Of a stretch of DNA of 64,000 nt, positions 12,071 to 28,388 are shown in pieces. The position numbers were made by a program, and so were the translations under genes. Source of the DNA: Phaseolus vulgaris (taxonomy: Eukaryota > Streptophyta > Magnoliopsida > Fabales > Fabaceae); NCBI RefSeq assembly GCF_000499845.2, contig NC_023755.2, forward strand, positions 8,494,752 through 8,558,751, in the 5' to 3' direction. Numbering within the stretch: position 1 is the stretch's first letter; each line of letters opens with the position of its first letter. Below the pieces are notes generated by a model. The model saw nothing but the letters and a program-made list of their open reading frames with translations, was not told where the DNA came from and did no database searches.

Positions 12071-12588
12071 ATTCTTCCACACCTCCCCGTAACTTCTCCT
12101 TACACTTTAGAACAGGAAGAAAAACATTTTGTCCTTAAAAATTACATTCTAAAAATTACATTCTGAATTTTATAATTTAAAAATATTTATTTTCCTATTT
12201 ATACCTCCCAAATTGTACAATCCAAAAACAGCATATTCTTAGTTATACAATCCAAAAAAAAAATCTATTAAAAAATACATTTTAGATTACAAAATTTGAA
12301 AAGTATTCTCAAATCAAAAATACTTTTCAAATTCTATAATTCAAAAATACTTTTCAAATTCTGCAATCTGAAAATATCCTGAAAATACCTTCAAAATTCT
12401 ATAATCCAAAATATATAAAAGTTGAAAGGCATTTCCAAACCAAAAATACCTTCCAGATTCTATAATATAATTTTTTTCCAAATCACCCATTCTAAAATAA
12501 AATTAAAAAATCAATAAAATAAAGGGTATTTGTGGTATTTTAAGAAGTATAGGATGCCAGAAGAAATTATGGAGGTGCAGGAAGAAAG
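12071..12588. mobile_element. Second MITE of the same family, larger core
   Basis: The right end attatggaggtgcaggaag is nearly the same as the right end of the preceding MITE. The left end attcttccacacctccccgt is its diverged reverse complement. The core is built of repeated short units such as aaattctataatccaaaaat and their complements, giving strong hairpin potential. It lies about 230 bases beyond the 3' end of the ubiquitin-RUB gene. Confidence 0.5.
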
Positions 12589-12820
12589 AAGCTTAACATA
12601 ATCATGTTCGAAACTAGGGTTATAAATCATTGGTCCAGATACTCATTTTAAAGGCCAACATAGGGTTTTGAAGAGCATACAATTCGAAAGATACCGAGTT
12701 ACTGACTACCAATAGTAGCCTCAATTACAAAACCAAGCGCATAAAAGAAAAGTGATGTCTTCGGAGAAGGACAGGTATAGAGCTTCCTTTCAAGCCTTTA
12801 GGTTCTGATATGCATCTACA

Positions 12821-17800
<4,980 letters not shown>

Positions 17801-17839
17801 ATACACTCTTTGTTTGGAAGCTCACACAACTTGTTCAAT

Positions 17840-18595
17840 ATTTTTATTTTTATTTTTTACATTTTTTGTACTTAAGCTAAAAGACTTCAAGCTTATTTAA
17901 TTTTGAGTTATGTAAAGTCCTACAATTTCATAAATATTATTAGGTTTTTATTTTTTTTTTAAATTTATATAGAATACATTTTTTAATTAAACCATCATTA
18001 ATAGTAGTTTTATTATATAATAAAAATATAAATTAGTAACCAACAATCTTCTAAAAAATAATAATCTCATAACATCTTTTGACTAGTAACCACTAAAAGT
18101 TTTAAATAATTTAAGAGTAGACAAGGATATTTTGAACTGTCAAATTGTTTACTATTACATGCAATCATTGCACATCATCCTTACAAAATTATCATATTTT
18201 AAAGTTTTTTTAAAGCAATATTATTTGATGTAGTATAAATTTATTATTTATATTTTATAAATTTATTTATGTTTAAAGATATAGATTTTATAAAATTTAT
18301 TATATAAGTTACTAAATAAATCATAAACATATATAACTTTAAAAATTATTTCATAACAGAATTACTCAACTTTATAAAACTTACTATAATTATAATTTAT
18401 AAAATAAATTTAATATAAATTCTAAAAACCTTAATTTTTTTATAAATTATAAAGTACATATAAATTACATAATTATATATATATATACATATATTAATTA
18501 TTTCTATAATTATGTAATAAACTATATAAATTTTTATAAGAAATAATAAATTATATTATATTATAAAATTCTTATTTATCATATAATTATAAATT
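17840..18595. other. Very AT-rich spacer
   Basis: Long runs of tataaatt-type sequence with no ORF. Similar DNA resumes at 21573-21830 on the far side of the Tat element, as expected if the element inserted into one AT-rich tract. Confidence 0.6.
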
Positions 18596-19381
18596 TGGTA
18601 CTGGACAGAGTGCTCAGTGTTCAGTAGTCGGAGCTTGGTGCACGGTGTGGGTAGGTCGGCTTGACTGTTGGGCTTATAAAGTGGGTCATGAGTTTGACTT
18701 AGTTATGTTAGTAAGCCCGTTGGAGAATAATTGAAATAATATTTTGATATGCTAATATAAGGTTATTAGTAAAAGATATTTCTTAACCTAAAGGTGTGTG
18801 TTAGTGCACATAGTGGTTAAGTCACGTAAATATTTTAACCTAAGTGAGTGTTTAAGGCACATAGTGGTTAAGTTGCATGCATAGTGAAAGATAATGTTGC
18901 ACTATGAGTAAGAGTGCCCACGTAAACATAATGTTTTCCTACAGTTAGCAGCTAAAGATAAGTGGTGCCCCGTTAGCAGGTGGTTTTTCTATTGTTATTT
19001 TATATTCTCATTAGAGATAAGATTATTTTTTGTTGTAGCACCCTGAGTGGAGGTACCCTTAAACATAATGTTTTTTGTTACGTATGCTTTCGGTTGAGAT
19101 TAAATTCTCATGAGGGAAAGTTGTTACAAGAGATAAGCTATAAAAGGGGCTTGAGACCCCAGGTAAAGGTACGTTGCTTCTGAGACTGAAACTGAATACT
19201 TATTTGATTTTAGTCTCACTGACTTGATCGTCGGTGTGTGTGATCAACAAATAGAGTCTCATATGTTTCAACGAAGCCATGCTCCAATGCAACAAGACAT
19301 ATAATAGATTCCAGAGGAGACAGACTGAAACTAGAACTTGTCACTAGAGTCAACCGACGAGAAAGTCAACCAGCGAGAACA
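18596..19381 (+). repeat. 5' LTR of Tat copy 2
   Basis: Runs from tggtactggacag to gcgagaaca just before the primer-binding site. A TATA box (gctataaaagg) is at about 19138. The downstream half (about 19128-19381) is repeated with small changes at 21308-21568. Confidence 0.7.
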
Positions 19382-19383
19382 TT

Positions 19384-19402
19384 TGGCACCCATCGTGGGG
19401 CT
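19384..19402 (+). other. Primer-binding site of Tat copy 2
   Basis: tggcacccatcgtggggct starts two bases after the LTR end, the normal position for a minus-strand primer site. Copies 3 and 4 have the related tggcacccactatggggc and tggcgcccactgtgggtcc. The primer tRNA was not identified. Confidence 0.6.
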
Positions 19403-19489
19403 CGATAAAACTTAATCCCATCCACAGTTGTGTTTGAGTTTTCCAGCGATACGAGGAACACTAGGCAAGGACCGTTGGGATCTAAAGGG

Positions 19490-21310
19490 AATGACGCCCC
19501 ACCCTACAACAACTCATGGACACTATGAGAGCTCTCCAAGAAGCCAACGAGTAGTACAGGCGAGAACAGGAGTGGATCCAACAAGAGGCCAAAGCCGAGC
19601 AGGAAAGGCTGATGGTAGAAGCCAAAGCCGAGCAGGAAATGCTAATGGCAGAGGCTAAAGACGGACAAGAAAGCTTATTGCAGAAGCTCGAGCCGAGCAA
19701 GTGCTTAGGCAAGGTCAACTGATGGCGGAGATAGATGCGTCATGAGCAAATAGTGAGGAATTGCGCAAGGCCAACGAGGAATTGCGCAAGAATCTACTGC
19801 AACTTGATCAACACTCTACAAGGGAGCGAGGTTCAAATGCGCCCCTGAGATCTCGTCTCAAGCTATTTCGTAGGTAATCATGGATGCGCCTATGCCGTCA
19901 CACTACATCATGCCTAATATCGTTTTCACGGGAGTAGAAGACCCTGAAAACCATCTTACAACGTTCAATGCCCAAATGATTATTTTTGGGGGAACAAATG
20001 TTATCCATGCAAGATGTTCATAGGTACATTCACAGGTACAACCCTCCAGTGGTTTAGTGGGCTTCCTGATGGCCACATCACCTTCTTTGACCAATTTTTT
20101 GAGTTGTTCAGGGAACAGTTCTATGTCAACCAAGCTAAACCTCTGATTTCATTTGACCTCTTCAACGTGAAATAGAGACTGTGAGTCTCTTAAAAGCTAT
20201 TTAAACGAGTTCTAGGCATTTACAGTGAAGCTCCAAACCCATGATGAGGCCCTAATGGTCAACGCCTTCGAACAGGAAGTCATGGTAGAACCATTTAGTG
20301 ACTTATTGATCAGGAATCCGGCAGAGACATTTGCTGAAATACGATGATGGGTTGTCACCCATATCAACGCGGAGGAGGCAGTGTCCGTGAAGCACAACAA
20401 CTTGTATCTAGGGCAGACCAAGACCAATGAGGGTAGTTGATCCCGATCTCTAAGGGTCAACAAAACCACAATCGAGTAGAGGACAAACTCGAGGTGCGCA
20501 CCATACCCAACCAGGAAAAACGTGCCCAAGGCAAGAGAAGATTTGGCATTTCGACCCATGTTTCGAATGTCTTACAAGGAATTTCTTAGCATCTCAGGGG
20601 TCGTGGAAAAGCTAAAATTCCCTCAAAAGTCTGACAGGAATCTAGGGCCACGAAAGGAGGTTTGGTGTGAATTCCACAAGGAATTTGGGCACGACGTTGA
20701 GTGATGTATAGCTCTGGGTTACCAATTGGCAGGTTTGGTGAAGGACGGATTCTTGAAGGAATATCTTGAGGGGACCAGGAAGGGTCGAAGGAAGAGGTTG
20801 CTCCTAGGACCTAAGTGCATGAGGTACCGGTCCATGGAGAGCTGAACACCATCTCAGGAGGATTCTCGGGAGGAGGGTGCACTACCTTCAAACGTAAGAG
20901 ATACGCGAGAGAAGTGATGATAGTGGAGGCGAGGAGACCTGACCATTCATTAGAGCTCACCCTTTGCTTTACAAGCTCTGACTTGGAGGACATGATCCCT
21001 CACGAAGATGATCCGGTGGTGATATTTGTCATCACCGTTGAAAGAATGGTACATCAAGTTCTCATCGACCAGGGGAGCTCAGCTGATGTGATGTTCTGGT
21101 CGACATTCAAAAATTGTTGTTGTCTCCTGACCAGTTAAAGTTGTACGATGGTTGCTTGTTTGGCTTTTTGGGAGATCAGGTGGAAGTACGTGATATGTCG
21201 AGCTGAGGACGACTTTTTCAAATGGCACCTCAACTCGGACGGTTAACATCAGGTACATTGTAGTTAATGCCTCTCAACTTATAATTTGCTTTTGGGGAGA
21301 CCCTCTTTGT
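19490..21310 (+). pseudogene. Decayed gag-protease of Tat copy 2
   Basis: Frames switch repeatedly and stops are common. Recognisable parts are a Gln/Glu-rich coiled region (about 19490-19830), a gag core starting near NIVFTGVEDPENHLTTF (about 19917), a zinc-knuckle trace with EFHKEFGHDVE and a stop before the last Cys (about 20670-20705), and a retroviral-type aspartic protease with the active-site phrase LIDQGSSADVMF (about 21060-21095). The protease breaks off at GRPSLYK near 21310, where LTR sequence begins. The product cannot be made as one protein. Confidence 0.8.
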
Positions 21311-21568
21311 ACAAAGATAAGTTATAAAAGGGGCTTGAGACCCCACGTAAAGGTACGCTGTTTCTAAGTCTGAAACTGAATACTTATTTGATTTTAGTTA
21401 GTTCTCATTGACTTGATCGTCGGAGTGTGATCAATAGGTAGAATCCCCTCTGTTTCAACGGAGCCACGTTCCAATGCAACAAGATGTAGAACAAATTCCA
21501 GAGGAGACAGACCGGAGCTAAAACTTGTCATTAAAGTCAACTGGCGAGAAAGTCAACCGATAAGAACA
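21308..21568 (+). repeat. 3' LTR fragment of Tat copy 2
   Basis: Matches 19128-19381 (gataagttataaaaggggct, the ttgatcgtcggagtgtga phrase, ccagaggagacaga) and ends aagaaca. The U3 part of the LTR is missing, so a deletion removed everything from the end of protease into the 3' LTR. The short shared word acaa at the junction suggests a microhomology deletion. Confidence 0.75.
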
Positions 21569-21844
21569 AATTATGTTTTATATATTACTATATAATAAAT
21601 TATATTTATATTATAAATTATAATTTATAGAATAAATAATAAATTTTAATTTTAAATTATATAATGAGTTATAAGTATTAATTATACACTAAATATAATT
21701 ATATATTTATATGAGAAATTATTTAATTATTACTATAAATTATACAATCATAAATTATATAGCAAATGTAATTATATAACTATTTAAGCATAATTATAAA
21801 TTATACAACTACACCATTTGTTATATAATTAAGAACTAAAATAT

Positions 21845-22670
21845 AGCCCATAAACGAAGTGTGGCTATTTGTATAACCGCCCTCGTAACTCAAAGCGTTT
21901 TGATTTACAAGAGCGGTTGTACAAATAGCCGCCCTTGTAAATCCAAACGCTTGATTTATGAATGCGGCTTTACAAATAGCCGCATTCTTAAAACCTTTTT
22001 AACCCTAATTCAGAAACGCGCCACTTACGTTTTGATACTTTCCTTTCTCTCACGCTTCGTTTCTCTTATGTGCTTCCTCTTTTCTTCCTCTCTTCTTTGC
22101 ATTGCCTTCGTGCCATCGGTAAGCATTATCTTCCTCTCTTCTTCTTCACCATTGATTTTTGTATGTTTTGTGATTCTCTTATGTTTTCTCTTATGCCATT
22201 GCTAAGGTCATGCTTGGGAAGGTTTTTGTTTGCACTTTCTGCTATGCTTTCCTCGTCGTTGTTGTCGTCTTGCTCCGTCATATATTTGCGTTTCATTGGA
22301 GAATTTTTATTTGCGTTTTTTGGACTTCCATTGCGATGAAATACGAAGATGTATAATATGCACCAAGAGATCAAAAGAAATGCTAAAATAATGACCATGT
22401 TTTTTCGGAAAAGATCAAAGTTGAGAACTTTGATTAGAAACCCAAACAACAGCGAAAAAGAAAAGAAACCCTAAATGCCTATCGTAAATGCGATTTATAA
22501 ATGCGGCTATGTAAATAGCCGCATTTATAAATCGAATTTACGAATGCGGCTATATATATAGCTGCCTTTTTATCTCTTCCATTTACAAATGCGTGCTCAT
22601 CAAATGCGGTTATATAGCCGCGCTTATAAATGTAAAATAGCCGCACTCGTTTTGCTTTTCTGCACCAGTG
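21845..22670. mobile_element. CACTA-like non-autonomous element (right end clear)
   Basis: The right end reads gcttttctgcaccagtg, the complement of a CACTGGTGCAGAAAAG terminus as in CACTA (CMC) transposons. Inside are many copies of aaatagccgc and its complement, often paired into palindromes such as aatgcggctatgtaaatagc (22502-22521), at both flanks (21866-21990 and 22495-22650). Subterminal repeats of this kind are typical of CACTA ends. The left CACTG terminus was not found, so that end may be truncated. An ORF near 22126-22449 has no known domain. Confidence 0.6.
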
Positions 22671-22673
22671 ATT

Positions 22674-24110
22674 GTTGGTACAGGTACTTTTGTTAATTTC
22701 TAAAATGATAAATGGTGTTCTACTACTTCTTTAGCAAATATTGCAGGGTTATCTGATGGTGCTAGCATTCCAGATACAATATCTTAGTTTTGGACTGGTT
22801 GTGATTGGAATATTCTCTTGTCTTTACAACACATGCCTCATTTTTTTAATCATATCATGGTTACGAAGAAACAGGATATTCCTAATTGGATTCTAGATGA
22901 GTCTGGTCGTTTCACTCTTAAATTGGCTAGGACTTTTTTCATGGAACCAAGAGCTCCTTGTGGTTGGGGTAAATTCATTTGGTCTTCATATATTCCGCCT
23001 TCAAAAAATGTAGTACTTTGGAAAGTTTTTCACGGGCGGCTTCCTACAGATCAACATATTCAAAATAAAGGTTTACATATATGTTCTGTGTACACTTTAT
23101 GAAAAACAATAGGAATCTATTCAACATTTATTTTTGAATGTTCTAATGCTTTGCATATTTGGAGTTGAGTTCGACAGATTTTTCTTACTTCTCATTTCTC
23201 TAATAAGGATGATCTTCTTTGTTTTATTAAGAGTGATGATAGTCCTTTGGTTAAATTGATTAAGCTTGTTGTGATAACTTTTTATGTTTGGAAGATATGG
23301 CGTATGAGAAATTATGCTAGATTTCAGGATAAGATTGATGTTTCTAGGACTATTTCGGTAATTAAAGATTTAACTTGTCTAGTGGGAAATTCGTCTGAAG
23401 CTTCAATGAAGAATGCATGTTGGATTTCAACGTGATTAAGTTTTTTGGTATTAATACTCGTATTGGTAAAGTTCTTCATCCTCTTCCTATTAGATGAGAG
23501 TTCCCTTCACTAGGCTGGGTTAAAATTAACACTGATGGGGTTGCTAGGGGATATCCTGACCTTGCTACTTGTGGAGGTATTTTACGTGGGAGTATGGGGG
23601 AGTTTATTGGTTACTGAGTTTTATGGAGTTATACATGCTATGAAGGAAGCTCAAACGATGGGGCTTACTAATGTATGGTTTGAATGTGATTCTGCCTTGG
23701 TTTGTGTTGTGTTTACTGCTAGGACTAATGTTCTATGGATGCTTCATAATCGATGGAATACTTGTGTTAATTACCGTGGGAAAATCGGGTTTAGGGTTAC
23801 TCATTTTTCGTGAAGGGAATGCATGTGCTGATAAGTTGACTAATTTAGGATTTATTCATAGAGAATCATTTCATTGGTATAATAGGCTTCCATCTAGTCT
23901 ACTCTTAGAATTCTTTATTACTAAGTATAGTCTACCTATGTATCATTTTTGTTAACATATGGGTTTTGGTCTAGTCCCCCCATTTTTTTTTTCTTTTTTA
24001 TTAATAATATTTTTTTTCATGTGATGGCAGATGATTGTTATTACTTGAGGTGTCAGCCTAACTGAGATATCAATTTGCATATTGATGCCTAACATGAAAA
24101 CTTTGATAAA
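22674..24110 (+). pseudogene. 3' part of a LINE (non-LTR) retrotransposon
   Basis: A broken ORF2 end: a phrase like NDKWCSTTSLANIAGLSDG (about 22703), then the zf-RVT domain typical of plant LINEs (WILDESGRFTLKLARTFF, WKVFHGRLPTDQHIQNKG, about 22880-23070), then an RNase H-like RVT_3 domain (WVKINTDGVARG at about 23518, EFYGVIHAMKEAQTMGL, REGNACADKLTNLGF at about 23812). Stops and frame changes occur at about 23100, 23430 and 23600. The 3' UTR ends in a short A run near 24110. The left side abuts the CACTA-like end at 22670, so the rest of the LINE is missing there. Confidence 0.8.
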
Positions 24111-24228
24111 AAAAAACTTCACTTTAAGAGACCTTTTAACAGTTCTAATACTACATGATTGTATAAAAGATTTAATCTTAATAGACCATCCAATGTATTT
24201 TCGCCTTATTCTGCATGTTTAGTAAGAT

Positions 24229-25329
24229 TGTTAGAAAATATTTCACACCTTATTACAAAATTGTCTAATGGGTCGTAGACCGTCTAGAAGGTACTGAACC
24301 GTTTAAAGTGTTAATAGAAGATGAAGATATCGTATATGTGTCTAAAATGTTTTGGCTTTGTGTGTAATTCTTATTTGAGAAAACATAAGATCACCACACA
24401 ATCAATTTAATGAGTTAAAAGTTTTTGAAAAGAGAAAAAAATTTACAAGATTTTTAGAACAAAATAGTCAGTTACATTTTTTTGTTTAAATGATTAAGTT
24501 GTTCCTGATGAGGTTTAGAATATGATATAATTCATTATCTCATGTTTAATCGATTAAAATAGAAAGTTGGAAAATATTGTCTTAGTGGTTTAATTGATTA
24601 TCATACTTTTTAATCAATTAAATTAGAGAATATTTTTAATTGAGTTTCAGAATATAATCGATTAAAAGTATCAGATTCAGTTTTAGTATGAGTTTTCGAA
24701 ACTCTAAAAATAGAGCTTTTTGATCAATATTTTTACACAATCATATTATGATTTTAAATCACGATCAAAGCTTTTAATCTATTTTCTAATAGTCAGCTTG
24801 TGCTATAAATATTTACATAAAGGTTGTGTAAATTATTGATCTTGAGACTACTTCTACTATGAGAAAGTTTGGTAACATTGTTCTTTGTATTGTAACTGAA
24901 GTGTTCTAGTGTTGTTGTATGCAGAGTTCATAATATGTATATCATCTTATAGATTTGTAAGAGTTGATAAAGACTAATATCCTCTTCGTATCAAGGGTTG
25001 TAATGTATCCTCTTTGAATTTGTTTAGGAGTTGGTTATTTGTATATTTGTGAAAGTTAGTGGAACCAATAATTTTAGGGTTGACTTTGTTGAGACTGGAT
25101 GTAGGATATGATCGATGGATCTAAAATATTATTTTCTTGTTTATCTTGTTTTAGTATTACTGCACCAATTTTTAAATAAATCTTGCTTCCAAAATAACTA
25201 TATTCTATTTTCAAGTCTTAAAAGAATTTTGAAAAATAATCTCTTAAGAAAGTGAAATTTTGTTAGAAAAATAAATTAAAACCAAATCACCCCTCTTAAT
25301 TTAATTAAACCATTCTCTTTTTCCTAACA
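24229..25329 (-). repeat. Apparent solo LTR, legume type
   Basis: Starts tgttagaaaat and ends ttcctaaca, so the termini are the inverted pair TGTTAG/CTAACA. Read on the minus strand, the start (tgttaggaaaaagagaat, then aagaggggtgatttgg) resembles the start of the LTR at 63929. The middle carries several copies of the palindrome-like word aatcgattaaa (24530-24665). No coding sequence flanks it and matching 5-base target duplications were not seen, so the solo status and ends are tentative. Confidence 0.5.
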
Positions 25330-26542
25330 CTTATGATACATCAACTGAGCTACTATTAGATTTCCAAACAACTCAATAATTCCATAATTTTCTTCTACTG
25401 CCTCCGAAAGATCAAATATGCTTCAAAAATAATTGATCATAAACTCATATTCCTCACCATCAAAAATTGGTGATGAACTCATTGTGTATATATCTCCCTC
25501 CATTGCTGTTTCTCTCAACTCACTGATCTCTCAAAGATAAAGACTCTAATTTAAATTTATTATTAAAATAATACTTAATAAATTAAAAGAAGAAGATATA
25601 TAATATAATTGGAGAAAATGATTTATACTCTATTGATTTTCTCATTTAATAGAGTTCCAGAGTTGAAAAATAATAACATATCATAATATCACAAGTTTCT
25701 AGACATAAATATAGGTAAATTATGACCAGATCTTCAACAACTAAAAAATTCAAACAACTAATAAATATGAAAAAGATGAATAAAATATATCTATATTACA
25801 TTTATTCTGCGCATAGTTTCAAAGTAACTCTGTTTACATTTCAAACTTGTGCAATAATAACACCCTTAGTTGAATTTTGTTGTTGTCTCTCGTGATCAAA
25901 ATACACAAATTCATTGATATCATACAATCCCAATCAATTTTTAAATCTTGTAGAATTGATGACATTAATTATTATTCATATTTCAAAAGGTTACTGTTTT
26001 TTACTTGAACATCTAGATTTCTGTCCTTTTGGTAGTTTTTACCCCTTCTGTTTTTTCATGTGTGAATTATGGCTAATCAATGCCATCTTTCAAGAGATTT
26101 TTCTGAGCTTCTTCTCTTTTATCTGATAGGTGAAACCGTGCGTGCGTGGCAGAAGACTTTCCAATATGCTTGGTGTAAACCAGTGTCACAGTACACACAT
26201 CAAAAAGGTTAGAATTCATTTACTGAAATTCATAATCAAATATCCCCTTCATTTATTATCTGATAAATGCTTTTTCATTTTTGCTTCTGCAGACTCACCA
26301 AAACTTGTGAAATCTTTAATACAAGCCCGTGCATCATGTGAAATGCTGCAGAAGTACTACACTGAACATTAAGTATGCACCCTTTCAATCTTCTTATATA
26401 TTTTTATAAAGATTCTCTTGACTCATCAAGGAACCTCTTCAAAGTACACCTTCTTCTTCTTCCTTTTTGTTCACAAACCTTCTTTTCCTCTACTAATGAA
26501 AAACCGACTTCAAGTTACTTAGGTTTGTACACTGATGCAAAT
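25330..26542. other. Intergenic DNA upstream of the EPF2-like gene
   Basis: Should include the promoter and leader of the EPF2-like gene. A stretch at 26129-26372 looks partly coding (phrases RGRRLSNMLG and QARASCEMLQKYY) with possible splice signals. I could not join its parts in frame and do not recognise a protein. Confidence 0.35.
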
Positions 26543-28388
26543 ATGACCACTTTATCTCTTGGAACCCACAAATGTTTCCTCATTCTGATTTTCTTCACTG
26601 TTGTTTCTATGACTTGGAGCCTTAGGGTGATTCCAAATCATTGTAAGTAACATGCATTTTAATGTTCTTTTTCTTTAATTTCATAGCTTTATGCTTATGC
26701 ACATATTATAATATTGAGCATAGCTTATTAACATTGCCATATCTCATGTTATATCCAGTATTATACATCTAATTTTTATTCTAAAATCACAAGATTCTAT
26801 ATTACATTTTTTTTTAAGTTGTTCTCACATATATTTATAACAAAGTAAGCCTCTTCACACCTACAAGAGAGAGAAAGGTAAAACGATGTTACTTTCGTAT
26901 ATTAATATTATTTTATAAGAAATTAATTTCAGCTGAAAATAAGTTCAGTTCAAATTTTTATTAGTTTTAAAAAAGTATTTGCAGAAAAGATTATTCAAGA
27001 AAATTAGAATGATATAACTTTTCAAGAAAATGACAATTCGTTGTCTTTCGGTTAATCTCAGCACCAAAGAGTTTTGAGATTGAAATTCAAGTTGGAAAAT
27101 CCATTCAAAGATTATGTTATCTCATAAAAATTGGCTCTCTTGTATAATTGAGTTACTGGTGAAAGGTTAAAAAGGCTAATCATTTTTATTTTTTTTTGCG
27201 TTTTTCAAATTTGCAGCCGGGTTGGCCAGCTTACAAGAAGAAAAAACAACAATTAAAGATAAAAAGGTTAGAGAGTTAAATTCTTGTCTGAGGATAATTA
27301 ATGTTGTTTTTTTTTGGCACCATTCCTTTATGTTTAAAAGGAGTAATACCGAGAAAAAAAATGGTTAAAAGGAGTAATGAGAAATTCAATTGCTCCTTTA
27401 CCTTTATGTTGAATCTGATTTGATGTAGTTTTTCTCTCATTGTCAACTAAAATGTGAATTTCTTAAGGATTATTATAGTTCGTAAAAGTACTTTCTATAT
27501 ATTTTGAGTTACTATCTTTAATTATAATTAGAAAAATATTACTTTTTTTTCTTATTGTTAAATGTTTTTATAAGAAAAATTAACAAAATGGCATGTTTTT
27601 TAGCAACCTTTTTTTTTCTATTTATTACTTCATTGTTATTTAATGATGCAATTTCTACCTCCATTGTTCTTCAAAGGGGGAGTGAGAGATTTGAATTTTC
27701 ACTACAAGAAAATCATGAAATAGAAATCAATTTTAGAAACAAAAAATAATTAGTTGTTATAGTGACTAAATTAAAGACCATTTTAGGGACTAAATAAATT
27801 TTTGGTTTCTAAATTAGTTTCTATTATTTTTTAAATTTTTTATAAATTGTTATTTAATTAGCAATTAAGATTTTTGCTACCAAATTTAGAATCTAAATAA
27901 TTGGTAGTTAAAACTTTGGTAGTTAATTAGATACCAATTTAGAAACTATTTCACAATAATAGAAACTAATTTAAAAACCATTTTTTTTTAGTTTCTAAAA
28001 TGGTCTCTAATTTATTACTATTACAACTAATTATTTTGATCTCTAAAAATTAGTTTCTATTTGATGATTTTCTTGTAGTGTTTCCTCTTCCATAAAATAA
28101 AGAGTTAGAGTTAGTTGTGACATGTTGGTTGTGACATGGAAATATAGTTGGTATCTAAAAAATAATGATTAATTAGTTGTGATCTTATAGGAAGAAGTAA
28201 AGGAAGAGAATATGGGAATGGAACTCTATCCAACAGGCTCAACTGTACCAGATTGTTCCCATGCATGTGGACCATGCTCTCCCTGCAAAAGGGTGATGGT
28301 TAGTTTCAAGTGCTCCATTGCAGAGTCTTGCCCCATTGTTTACAGATGCATTTGTAAAGGAAAATACTACCATGTTCCCTCCAATTGA
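26543..28388 (+). CDS. EPIDERMAL PATTERNING FACTOR 2-like secreted peptide, 3 exons
   Basis: Exons 26543-26642, 27217-27266 and 28191-28388 join in frame (donors gtaagt and gttaga; acceptors ttgcag and ttatag) to give 115 residues. Residues about 10-26 (CFLILIFFTVVSMTWS) form a signal peptide. The C-terminal domain (about 66-115) has eight cysteines at 72, 76, 79, 82, 91, 97, 103 and 105, in the EPF1/EPF2 pattern (DCSHACGPCSPCKRVM, YRCICKGKYYHVPS). The phrase MELYPTGS just before it favours EPF2 over EPF1. EPF2 peptides are secreted from early stomatal-lineage cells and act through ERECTA-family receptors and TMM to limit entry into that lineage. All features look intact. A start further upstream in the same frame (26375) was rejected because it would bury the signal peptide. 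A MITE sits in intron 2. Confidence 0.88.
27700..28080. mobile_element. CACTA-type MITE in intron 2 of the EPF2-like gene
   Basis: 381 bases with near-perfect terminal inverted repeats: cactacaagaaaatcat at the left and atgattttcttgtagtg at the right, extended inward by tttctaaattagtttct-type words. It is flanked by ttt at 27697-27699 and 28081-28083, the 3-base target duplication expected for CACTA elements. It has no coding capacity and lies wholly inside the intron (27267-28190), more than 100 bases from the 3' splice site. Confidence 0.85.

Larger units (their letters stand above)
18596..21568 (+). mobile_element. Tat-lineage Ty3/gypsy element with pol deleted (copy 2)
   Basis: Order: 5' LTR, primer-binding site, decayed gag, decayed protease, then directly the downstream part of a second LTR. 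Reverse transcriptase, RNase H and integrase are absent. Flanks are aatt at 18592-18595 and aatt at 21569-21572, compatible with a short target duplication, but the DNA is so AT-rich that this is weak. It belongs to the same family as the element at 56269. Confidence 0.8.

Noticed and set aside
26129..26372. Two possible exons with splice-like borders upstream of the EPF2-like gene
   Set aside because: The segments look partly coding, but joining them at the visible donor (26208) and acceptor (26292) shifts the frame into a stop, and I recognise no protein family.
26375..26650. Upstream in-frame start for the EPF2-like protein
   Set aside because: It would place 56 extra residues before a good signal peptide. 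The ATG at 26543 fits family length and secretion.
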